From Bacteroidota bacterium (GTDB lineage: Bacteria > Bacteroidota > Rhodothermia > Balneolales > Balneolaceae): a DNA stretch of 64,000 nt. Shown here one piece after another: positions 37,276 to 45,524 of this stretch. The stretch is taken from assembly GCA_009909035.1 (NCBI GenBank), contig JAAAOB010000159.1, positions 1 to 64,000 on the forward strand, read 5' to 3'. Within the stretch, counting starts at the first letter, position 1. Every line of letters begins with the position of its first letter. The notes beneath the pieces were generated by a model that was given only the letters and a program-made list of their open reading frames with translations, did no database searches and was not told the origin of the DNA. The translations under genes were made by a program, and so were the position numbers.

Positions 37276-38487
37276 ATGACAGAACAATGTAATGAAACAC
37301 ACGAAAGGGAGCGCATACGAGCATTAGAGTCATTTAAAGTGCTTGACTCTCCACCGGAAGAGGAGTTTGATAATTTAACCAGGCTTGCCGCTGAAATTGC
37401 GGGCACTCCCGTCTCGGCGGTCAACTTAATAGATGAAAACCGGCAGTGGACAAAATCCATGCGTGGGCTTGACCCCAGCTTAAAAGCTATGCCTCGTGAA
37501 CAATCGGTTTGTCATTATACGGTAAAAAACAAGGAAATTACCGAAATTCCGGATTTAGAAAGCGATGATCGTTTTGCTGAGTTTGACTATGTAAAGCAAA
37601 AGGACGGGCTGCATTACTACCTTGGAATTCCTTTGATTACCAAAGATAACTACGCCATCGGATCGCTCTGTGTTATGGATTACGACAAACGAGATTTGAG
37701 CAGGCAGCAGGTCGATCAGCTAAAAATTATTGCAAAACAGGTGATGATTAATTTGGAACTCCATAAACAAAACCATGAATTAAAGGAGCTGAACGATTAC
37801 AAAGTGAGGCTCATGAAGATGCTCAGCCATGATATGCGCTCCCCGCTGAACGGTATCATCGGGCTATCCGGTATGCTCAAAGAGATGAACATCTCCAATA
37901 ATGAAGAGCACCTGGAGCTGCTGGATATTATTGAACAAAGTTCAACGCAGCTCAATCAGATGATTGATGAAGTGATGAGTTACACCATCATAGAATCGGA
38001 CGGGTTGACACTTGAGAAAAAAGAGACGCTGCTTTCGGAAACGGTTCGGGATATTTCAAAGCTGTATAAACCGGCAGCGAGGATTAAAAATATAACGCTC
38101 GATTTTTATACCGAAAATCTTGATGAACCGGTGCATATTGATGCCGATAAGTTTGAACAGATCTTTGGAAACTTGCTTTCAAACGCCATTAAATACACCC
38201 GTTCAGGCGGAGAGGTTCATACGGCTATCATAAGGAAAAACAGAAGAAATAGCGATTACATTGAGTTAACTGTCACCGACAGCGGGATTGGTATGAACGA
38301 GAAGGAGATAGAAGAGTTGTTATCAAAAGAGAGGAAAACGCCGGTATCGAAAGGCACAAGCGGAGAAAAAAGCTCCGGCATAGGCCTGACAATCGTCCAT
38401 CATTTTGTGGAGCTTTTTTCCGGTGAAATAACTATTGAGAGTGAACCCGGAGAGGGTACGCGTTTTACGGTTCAGATACCTTTGTAA
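37276..38487 (+). CDS. GAF-domain histidine kinase (HisKA/HATPase)
   Basis: A 403-residue soluble kinase. The N-terminal GAF domain (about 20-160, 'VSAVNLIDENRQWTKSMRGL' and 'LGIPLITKDNYAIGSLCVMD') senses a small ligand or redox state. The HisKA domain has His185 in 'MLSHDMRSPLNGIIG', and the ATPase domain has 'LLSNAIKYTRSGG', 'DSGIGM' and 'SSGIGLTIVHHF', all complete. As the only other intact kinase of this operon, it could phosphorylate the CheY-like receiver encoded just upstream. That pairing is inference. Confidence 0.92.
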   Translation: MTEQCNETHERERIRALESFKVLDSPPEEEFDNLTRLAAEIAGTPVSAVNLIDENRQWTKSMRGLDPSLKAMPREQSVCHYTVKNKEITEIPDLESDDRFAEFDYVKQKDGLHYYLGIPLITKDNYAIGSLCVMDYDKRDLSRQQVDQLKIIAKQVMINLELHKQNHELKELNDYKVRLMKMLSHDMRSPLNGIIGLSGMLKEMNISNNEEHLELLDIIEQSSTQLNQMIDEVMSYTIIESDGLTLEKKETLLSETVRDISKLYKPAARIKNITLDFYTENLDEPVHIDADKFEQIFGNLLSNAIKYTRSGGEVHTAIIRKNRRNSDYIELTVTDSGIGMNEKEIEELLSKERKTPVSKGTSGEKSSGIGLTIVHHFVELFSGEITIESEPGEGTRFTVQIPL

Positions 38488-39644
38488 GCAGCATCAGATA
38501 GTGCATGCCAATCTTAATCAATTTAAATCGGTTGAATGGAATCTTGTGGGTAGAGGTTTAATTTCCCCAAACAGAACAGGATGGCATTGAGGAAATTATC
38601 AAGGTTTCCGAATCCTTTTGAAATAGAATTTAAATGCTAGATTCTTTAGTTCACCTATTCAATCTTGGTATTTGTAAGTGGGTAAGAGATTTAGTTCAAA
38701 AGTTCTCCTGTTGCTTTGTAAACATTGCTGCTACGGTTTGATACACACTGATGGTCCTTCGGGAGACAAACCCTGGACAATTAATGAAATCATGCATTCG
38801 GTGATTGCTGCTGATAGTCGCATTTGACGTTATTTTTGATCGAACATACCTGGCTGATCTTCATATTCATCTGGCTGAATTGCTCGAAGCTATCGGCTTG
38901 GTAAGGTATGTGGTATTCGGATTTTTTAAGCTAAGTATAGCGACTTTTTTGAAGAAGAGGTGAATTTTTTACTTCCGTCGTGTGAACCTGATCCAGGACT
39001 TTGGTTAACCAGGCAATAATATGATTCTCATCTTTAATAATGCTCGCACGTGTAGTCTCGTCGGAGCCGCATTGATGGAGGCTTTCCGTTAACCGATGCT
39101 CATCGCCTGAACCTGATTGAGGCCAAGCTGCTTATTCAGCGCCCTCAGCAGGAATTCGGTATCACGTTGCTCGCGTACTGATCCTAACTTCCAAACTCTT
39201 GGAATATCATGTAAAAAAGTGAGGAGTTATTCAGTCTGCGAGAAACTCATATAATTTTGATGCCAGTTTATTTAATGAGAATAACGGGAACTCAATGACA
39301 AGCCGGACAGTACGCTCTGATTTTTTCTTTTACAAATATAGTGGATATAGCGCTAACCGGTTCTATCTATATTACAGCGGGTGTATGGTGATGAATTTTC
39401 GTTCGTCACTAAAAATTAAAATAAGCTAAACAGAAGTTTTCCGGAAAAAACAGTTGATTTAATAAACTGAATTGATTAATCTTTGAGTAGAATAAATCAA
39501 ACAAATTTATTAATTGTCTCCTAACTCGGCTCGGCCATAAATGAAACGCGTGGAGGTTCTCCTTAAATCTGCCGGGGTATCGAAAAAAGTAGTTTTAATT
39601 TAGAAAAAACGGGGTAAATGTGGGCTTTAACCATCTTTACAACA
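38488..39644. other. Long gene-free region with decayed coding traces
   Basis: About 1.15 kb without an intact gene. On the minus strand between about 38930 and 39190, broken frames can be read ('RLTESLHQCGSDETTRASII', then 'AWLTKVLDQVHTTEVKN'; a frame upstream reads 'DTEFLLRALNKQLGLNQVQA'). This suggests a dead gene of unrecognised type. The remainder is AT-rich and leads into the receptor promoter. No RNA or repeat was recognised. Confidence 0.5.
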
Positions 39645-39650
39645 CTAAAA

Positions 39651-39666
39651 TTGGAAGCGCTTTTGC
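39651..39666. promoter_or_regulatory. LacI-type operator core upstream of the receptor gene
   Basis: TTGGAAGCGCTTTTGCGA contains the palindromic core AAGCGCTT (39655-39662), about 80 bases ahead of the TonB receptor start codon. It shares the 8-base core and flanking pattern (gAAGCGCTTtt) with the palindrome upstream of acsA. A LacI-family catabolic regulator is the likely binder; none is encoded in the window. Confidence 0.5.
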
Positions 39667-39739
39667 GATCCATCAACAGTAGGTGCTCACCTATGATTAG
39701 GCTCCAGAAGCTTCAAGCAAAAAATCAAATCAAAAATAT

Positions 39740-42655
39740 ATGCACAGTATAGGTACGATTCTTTTAGCACTTACTTTTCTGCTTGTGTTTCAGGTGCAAT
39801 CACACGCCCGGCAAAGCGGCACAGTTGAAGGAACAATTATTGAGGCAGGAACCAACGAGCCGCTCTTTGGTGCCAATGCTATGGTCGCCGGCACAGTGCG
39901 GGGCGCCTCGACCGACCTAAATGGCCGATTTGTAATACGCGGCGTTGAAGCAGGCACACAAACAATCCGGATATCATACCTTGGTTATAAAACAACAGAG
40001 AAAGTAATTGAAGTAAAGTCAGGAGAAATTACCGAGGTAAATTTTGTACTTGAATGGGGAGGAGTTGTAGGAGAAGAGGTTACCGTTACTGTACAAGCCC
40101 AGGGTCAGATTAGTGCAATTAATGAACAAAGGGCGTCAAATACCATATCAAATATTGTTTCGGGTGATAGGATTAAAGAATTGCCGGATGTAAGTGCGGC
40201 AGAGTCAATTGGACGATTACCCGGTATATCGGTTCAGAGATCCGGAGGTGAGGCTAACAAAATTGTAGTCAGGGGACTCTCGCCAAAGTATAATAACGTG
40301 ACAGTTAACGGGGTTAAAATGCCCTCAACTGATACAAATAACAGGAGTGTAGATCTTTCCCTTGTGTCAAGTAATATGCTTGATGGAATTGAAGTCACAA
40401 AAGCTCTTACTCCTGACCAGGACGCCGATGCCCATGGGGGAACAGTAAATTTAAGATTACGTAATGCCCCTGAAAACATGTCAACAGATATATCCATGCA
40501 AGGGGGATATACCGCTCTTCAGGAAGCATATGGAAATTATAAATTTGCCGGGTCGGTAAGTAACCGGTTTTTAGATAATAAACTGGGCATAATTTTAAAT
40601 TTAAACACCGACAGATACGACCGGAGTGCTGATAATTTTAATGGTTCCTATGGGGATAAGTTAGTCGATGACGAAAGAATCCCCATTCCAACAGGTCTTA
40701 ATCTAAATGAAAATGCACTCGACAGAAGTCGTCTTGGCGGCAGTATTGTAGTTGATTATAAAATTGCAAATGGAAGTATTGTATACAATACGATTTATAA
40801 CCAGTTAACCAACGATGGATTTACACGTGGTAACAATATGAATTATGGTGGAAGAATCCACACGTATAGTTTAAATGATAATTTTAATGAGACGTTTGTT
40901 TGGGCAAATGGTTTAAGGCTGGAACAAGATTTAGGATGGATTGAATACGATGCAGGGGTTTCCCTTACTTCGTCAGCCAGTGAAAGCCCGGAGGATTTTT
41001 ACTGGGAATTCAGGGAAGAAAGTGCGGCATTTCAGACTACCGAAGAGGACACACTCCAGCCATCAGATTTACCCAGCTTATTTAGGAATGATATCGACAA
41101 TACCTACTTGTTTTTTTTACAACAAAGTTCAAGAGAAACAAATGAAGACGAATATACAGTACAAGCCAATTTTAAATTCCCCTTTTCATTAAACAGAGGA
41201 ATTGACGGGTATTTTAAAACAGGTGCAAAATACAGAAATTTATCTCGGTTTAACGATCAAACCAGTCTCGGAACAGGGGCTTTTTATGGCGGAGACCAAA
41301 CTCTTAGAGAGGCCATAGCCGAGGCCTTCCCTGACCTGAATTTAGATGGCAGAAATCGATTGCCGCTATCCCCGTTTCAAAGTAATTATAGCAGAAGTAA
41401 TTTCATTGATGGTAACTACTCGTTAGGATATACAATTAATCCTGATATGATGAGAAAAGTTACAGATGTAGCCAGGAAGGGTGAATTCATGAGTTACTCC
41501 AGATCAGGCTCATTAGGAAATGACTATGAAGGAGATGAGGAGTTTACTGCATTTTATGCCATGTCGGAAATTAAGATAGGGAACAAGGTTACAGTAATGC
41601 CTGGTTTCAGATTTGAAAAGGAACATACTGATTACTCTGCAAAATACTCTACGGGTCTGGAACCACCCAGTGGAGTGCCATTGGAAGAGATTTCTTTTAG
41701 GGATACCACCTCTGTGAGAAGTGATCAATTTTGGTTGCCCATGGTACACCTTCAGGTTGATCCGGTGGATTGGGTAAAATTTAGATTTGCCTATACAGAA
41801 AGTATTTCCCGCCCCGACTTCAGGCAATTTGCTCCCATAACATACTTTAACTTTATCAGTGCTTTCGCCAATGCACCAAATAGAAATCTCCGCTCTTCAA
41901 AATCCCAAAATTTTGATGCTTCAGTATCCTTGTTTCAAAACAAGATAGGATTTTTCACGGCATCCGCCTTTTATAAGGAGATTGAAGATTTAATTTGGGG
42001 AGTTTCTTTTGTAAATGTACCAGGTCAAACCATAATACCTGACCTGGAAATTAAAGAGGCAGGAAATAATATTATTACTATTTACAGTGATATTAATAAT
42101 CCCAATCCGGCATACATAAAGGGAATAGAACTCGATTGGCAAACCAATTTTTGGTATCTGCCTTCATTTTTGAAGGGATTGGTTCTCAATGCAAACTACA
42201 CTCATATAGTATCAGAGACTGAGGTGCCGGCTTTTGAGCTTCAAAATGTGCCAATTACTCCAAGACCACAAAGGCCGCCGTTTACGGAGCCCGTTTTAAA
42301 GGACACGACAATTTCTCAGACGTTACCTGATCAGCCCAGTGATATCCTGAATTTGACTGTAGGTTATGATTACAAAGGTTTCTCAACAAGAGTATCCTTT
42401 TTTTACCAGTTAGGATCCATTTTAGGGCGTGGAAACAACCCTTTCAGCACCTGGGATGACACGTACAAGGATGATTTTTTCCGAATTGATGTTTCTCTAA
42501 ATCAACGGCTTCCCTATAATTTTCAGGTATATGCAAATCTAAATAATCTAAATAGCGAAGGAGACCGGCAGTATCAATCTCCAAGATTCCAATATCCTAC
42601 AAATGAACAATATTACGGTTTTACGATGGATGTTGGCGTGCGATATAAATTTTGA
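39740..42655 (+). CDS. TonB-dependent receptor (Xanthomonas/Caulobacter type)
   Basis: A 971-residue outer-membrane receptor: signal peptide (1-24), carboxypeptidase-regulatory-like beta-sandwich (about 28-105, 'GTVEGTIIEAGTNEPLFGAN'), plug domain (about 135-245) and beta-barrel ending in 'YGFTMDVGVRYKF' with terminal Phe. The plug's 'ELPDVSAAESIGRLPGISVQR', 'VVRGLSPKYNNVTVNG' and 'ALTPDQDADAHGGTVNLR' match the oligosaccharide receptors of Xanthomonas and Caulobacter rather than SusC, and no SusD gene follows. It opens the mannan locus and probably imports manno-oligosaccharides. A LacI-like operator precedes it. Confidence 0.93.
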   Translation: MHSIGTILLALTFLLVFQVQSHARQSGTVEGTIIEAGTNEPLFGANAMVAGTVRGASTDLNGRFVIRGVEAGTQTIRISYLGYKTTEKVIEVKSGEITEVNFVLEWGGVVGEEVTVTVQAQGQISAINEQRASNTISNIVSGDRIKELPDVSAAESIGRLPGISVQRSGGEANKIVVRGLSPKYNNVTVNGVKMPSTDTNNRSVDLSLVSSNMLDGIEVTKALTPDQDADAHGGTVNLRLRNAPENMSTDISMQGGYTALQEAYGNYKFAGSVSNRFLDNKLGIILNLNTDRYDRSADNFNGSYGDKLVDDERIPIPTGLNLNENALDRSRLGGSIVVDYKIANGSIVYNTIYNQLTNDGFTRGNNMNYGGRIHTYSLNDNFNETFVWANGLRLEQDLGWIEYDAGVSLTSSASESPEDFYWEFREESAAFQTTEEDTLQPSDLPSLFRNDIDNTYLFFLQQSSRETNEDEYTVQANFKFPFSLNRGIDGYFKTGAKYRNLSRFNDQTSLGTGAFYGGDQTLREAIAEAFPDLNLDGRNRLPLSPFQSNYSRSNFIDGNYSLGYTINPDMMRKVTDVARKGEFMSYSRSGSLGNDYEGDEEFTAFYAMSEIKIGNKVTVMPGFRFEKEHTDYSAKYSTGLEPPSGVPLEEISFRDTTSVRSDQFWLPMVHLQVDPVDWVKFRFAYTESISRPDFRQFAPITYFNFISAFANAPNRNLRSSKSQNFDASVSLFQNKIGFFTASAFYKEIEDLIWGVSFVNVPGQTIIPDLEIKEAGNNIITIYSDINNPNPAYIKGIELDWQTNFWYLPSFLKGLVLNANYTHIVSETEVPAFELQNVPITPRPQRPPFTEPVLKDTTISQTLPDQPSDILNLTVGYDYKGFSTRVSFFYQLGSILGRGNNPFSTWDDTYKDDFFRIDVSLNQRLPYNFQVYANLNNLNSEGDRQYQSPRFQYPTNEQYYGFTMDVGVRYKF

Positions 42656-42695
42656 TCCAATACCTACTATTACACACAAACCCTAAATCCTAATG

Positions 42696-42701
42696 AAGGA
42701 G
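42696..42701 (+). promoter_or_regulatory. Strong Shine-Dalgarno before the beta-helix gene
   Basis: AAGGAG lies 7 bases before the ATG at 42709. Such a site is rare in this window and suggests high translation of a secreted surface protein. Confidence 0.6.
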
Positions 42702-42708
42702 AACACAT

Positions 42709-45180
42709 ATGAAAAAAGTCTACAAAATCGTACCGCTGGTACTCTTTGTATGCATGATGTTTACATCTATTTCAGTCATGGCCCAGAATACACTGGTAGT
42801 GCCATGGTTGTCTGAAGATGGAACACAAGTACTCAGAAACTCACTTTTTGAAACCATTCAAGGTGATACTACTGAGACAGGAGAAAGAATCGAAGATCGC
42901 GTTTACGTGCTCGAACAGGGAGGATTCTATTACGTAACTGAAACTATACAAAATGATGGATGGCATCTTAGAATTGAAGGTGAGCCAGGCGATCCAAACG
43001 ACGAGTTTGCAAATCCGCCCATGATACAAATTGCCGCGCGTGAAGATGCAACCACGCCAGATAAGATGTTTAATATACGTGGCGATCTAACCATCAGTAA
43101 TGTCATTATTAATGGCAGAACTACATTAGGAGGTCTTCCATATGAAATTATTGATGTTCGCTCTGATGAAGGGACATTTACCTTTGATAATGTGATTTTT
43201 GAACATGCACAGTGGGGAATTGCCGGATTCTATTCGAAGAACGCCAATCTCTATTTTACGAACAACAAATTCCGCAATTTGATATCAGAAAATGAACCAT
43301 GGGGTGGAAGGGGCATGTCCATCTGGGCTGATGTCGATACCGTCTGGGTAGAGAATAATACCTTCCACAATATTGGTTTTACAACCATGCAGGTTGAAGG
43401 AGCCTCAGCTAATTTTGTATGGTTTAACCAAAATACAATCGTAAACAATGGCCGGCAGGTGATGCTCTGGGCCTGGGTAAAAGAAGGGTATTTTACGAAT
43501 AATATTGTTCTCAACCCATTTTGGCAGGGCGAAGATCCTGAGACCGAAATAAGTCAGGATCGTCTCAACTCTGATGATGAGCAGTATTCCGGAATGTTTG
43601 CAATTAATGAATTGCCAGCGCAATACGGCCTTGACGCACAAAGAAGAATTCTGATTTCGAATAACGTCTTCTTTACCGAAAACGAATATAATGACTGGTT
43701 TGATAATACGGATATAAGGAAACAACCACTTTTAAATGGTCTTACAACAAATCTTTTCAGTGAAAATGAAAATATGGTTGAAAAGGACAATCGTTTTGAC
43801 GTTGCCGATCCCGGATTCTCCGTGTATGCAGATAATCACCAGGAGCGTATGGACTTTATAACGGATATACGCAATTCAGCTGACGATATACGCTTATACT
43901 ACTGGGACCCGAATAGAGATGAATCTGCAGAATCTATTCAATGGCCGCTGCCTGAGGACCTTACCTATTCAAACACTGAGTTGCAGACAGCAGCTTATGG
44001 AAATTATCCCCTGGGTGACTTAAACTGGTATCCTTCTGATAAATCAGCTTGGGAAGCTAATAAGGAAGCTCAATATGATGAAATTCTGGGCATGCTGGGT
44101 GCAGAAGTAGATGTAACTTTTCTCAAAGGAGTAGAAGCAGAAGTTGGAACACCATCTGGGGATGCTACTAAAGTTACCATGGACGACAGAAATATAGTTC
44201 GTATTGAAGGTTCTGGAAGCCCCACGTGGACTTTCAACCTGGATGAAGGCGGGACCTACGATGTAAGGGTTACAAAACGAACGTGGTATGAAGATGGTAA
44301 TGAAGGCCGCCAGACAGACCTGATCGTTAACGAAGCTGATGCTGTTCCGGTTCTTATTGGTGAAGCGCAGGATGGTGTAACCTGGTCTGAACCAGTGGTT
44401 GAAGGAGTTGAAGGGTTTGTTGCGGGCAGCAATACATTAACCCTTGGCTATAGCTGGGGCTTTCTGGAGTATAAATCAGTAACAATATTGGATGCGGCAG
44501 GAGATGAGGTTATTACTTTATATCCGGCAAAAGCCGATATCTCAAGTGGTGGTTCATACCGTTGCGAAGGCAGCTTGTGTGCAAGCGGCGATGAATATGT
44601 TGAGGTAACGGGTGGCGATTTAACGATTCCCGTTGAAATAGAGGAAGAAGGAAATTACACAGTTAAGTTCAAATACATGGCTATTGGCGGTGGCGAAGCC
44701 AGTGCTGATATTAGCTTGAATGGAACTCTCCTGGCCTCTGAGTCTTTTGCAGGTGAAGATTCCACATGGACAGACGTATCACTTAGTGATCTTCCCATGA
44801 TTGCAGGAACCAATAATCTGAAGATAGGGAATATAGTTGGAAGTTTAGGACTTGATCGCATCGATATATTTGTCGTGAGTCAGGTATCTGTTTCTAACGA
44901 GACCCTCACAGTTCCTGAAGGCTTTGAGCTGGCTCAAAACTATCCTAATCCGTTTAACCCATCGACAAACATCAGCTTTAACCTGCCTCAGGCAAGCAAT
45001 GTATCGCTGACGGTTTATAACGTGATTGGCCAGAGGGTAGCAGTTCTTGCAAACGGCGTGCTGCAAAGCGGAACGCATACTTATCAATTCGATGCAAGTA
45101 ACCTTGCATCCGGTATGTATCTCTACAGACTTGAGACAGAAAATTTCTCCTCCGTGAGAAAAATGATGCTTATTAAATAA
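42709..45180 (+). CDS. Secreted beta-helix protein with CBM-like domain and T9SS tail
   Basis: An 823-residue protein: signal peptide (1-25), a right-handed parallel beta-helix-like region (about 40-330) in which 'IVNNGRQVMLWAWVKEGYFTNNIVLN' shows the N-rich ladder, a middle segment (about 350-470), two beta-sandwich modules resembling carbohydrate-binding CBM6/35 domains (about 465-605 and 610-725, 'GNYTVKFKYMAIGGGEASADI'), and a type IX secretion sorting domain (about 735-823, 'AQNYPNPFNPSTNISFNLP'). It directly follows the receptor (53 bases), the place of SusD in classical loci. Catalytic residues are not recognised; binding or lyase activity on mannan are both possible. Confidence 0.82.
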   Translation: MKKVYKIVPLVLFVCMMFTSISVMAQNTLVVPWLSEDGTQVLRNSLFETIQGDTTETGERIEDRVYVLEQGGFYYVTETIQNDGWHLRIEGEPGDPNDEFANPPMIQIAAREDATTPDKMFNIRGDLTISNVIINGRTTLGGLPYEIIDVRSDEGTFTFDNVIFEHAQWGIAGFYSKNANLYFTNNKFRNLISENEPWGGRGMSIWADVDTVWVENNTFHNIGFTTMQVEGASANFVWFNQNTIVNNGRQVMLWAWVKEGYFTNNIVLNPFWQGEDPETEISQDRLNSDDEQYSGMFAINELPAQYGLDAQRRILISNNVFFTENEYNDWFDNTDIRKQPLLNGLTTNLFSENENMVEKDNRFDVADPGFSVYADNHQERMDFITDIRNSADDIRLYYWDPNRDESAESIQWPLPEDLTYSNTELQTAAYGNYPLGDLNWYPSDKSAWEANKEAQYDEILGMLGAEVDVTFLKGVEAEVGTPSGDATKVTMDDRNIVRIEGSGSPTWTFNLDEGGTYDVRVTKRTWYEDGNEGRQTDLIVNEADAVPVLIGEAQDGVTWSEPVVEGVEGFVAGSNTLTLGYSWGFLEYKSVTILDAAGDEVITLYPAKADISSGGSYRCEGSLCASGDEYVEVTGGDLTIPVEIEEEGNYTVKFKYMAIGGGEASADISLNGTLLASESFAGEDSTWTDVSLSDLPMIAGTNNLKIGNIVGSLGLDRIDIFVVSQVSVSNETLTVPEGFELAQNYPNPFNPSTNISFNLPQASNVSLTVYNVIGQRVAVLANGVLQSGTHTYQFDASNLASGMYLYRLETENFSSVRKMMLIK

Positions 45181-45524
45181 AAATTGTAAGCTGATTGAAG
45201 TAAATCATCGACATATTATGCGGCAGGTACTGAAGTTCTATGAACCACTTGCCTGCCGCATTTTTTTATTGCTAAACAAGAGGAGTTTTATTCACCATCT
45301 AAACAGGTGAACGGATTTATTATCGAAATCCACGTAGCGACAATCAATTGTATTAAATAGACTTACAGGAAAAAATTGTTAAATAATCATTTCTATATAG
45401 ACTTGTTTATGCTCTGCTTAAGCAAGATGTGCGGTTTATTTGCCAAAAGACAGGCTTAAGCCAATGACAAAACTATCCTCTGATATACCTTTCATTTTGA
45501 TTCAATCCTATTATCAATAACACT
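45181..45524. other. Intergenic region with terminator before the GH5 gene
   Basis: 344 bases: the first 90 hold a strong hairpin terminator. The rest is AT-rich with no gene, and holds a TAGACTTG (45398-45405) that is one base off the -7 consensus, so GH5 probably has its own promoter. Confidence 0.5.
45218..45268 (+). terminator. Strong hairpin terminator after the beta-helix gene
   Basis: ATGCGGCAGG and CCTGCCGCAT form a perfect 10-bp stem; an inner GTTC/GAAC pairing closes part of the loop, and seven T's follow. It separates the receptor/beta-helix unit from the GH5 unit. Confidence 0.85.

Noticed and set aside
39740-45180. Receptor and following gene as a SusC/SusD pair
   Set aside because: The receptor lacks SusC-type plug motifs and the second protein is a beta-helix with T9SS tail, not a helical SusD lipoprotein.
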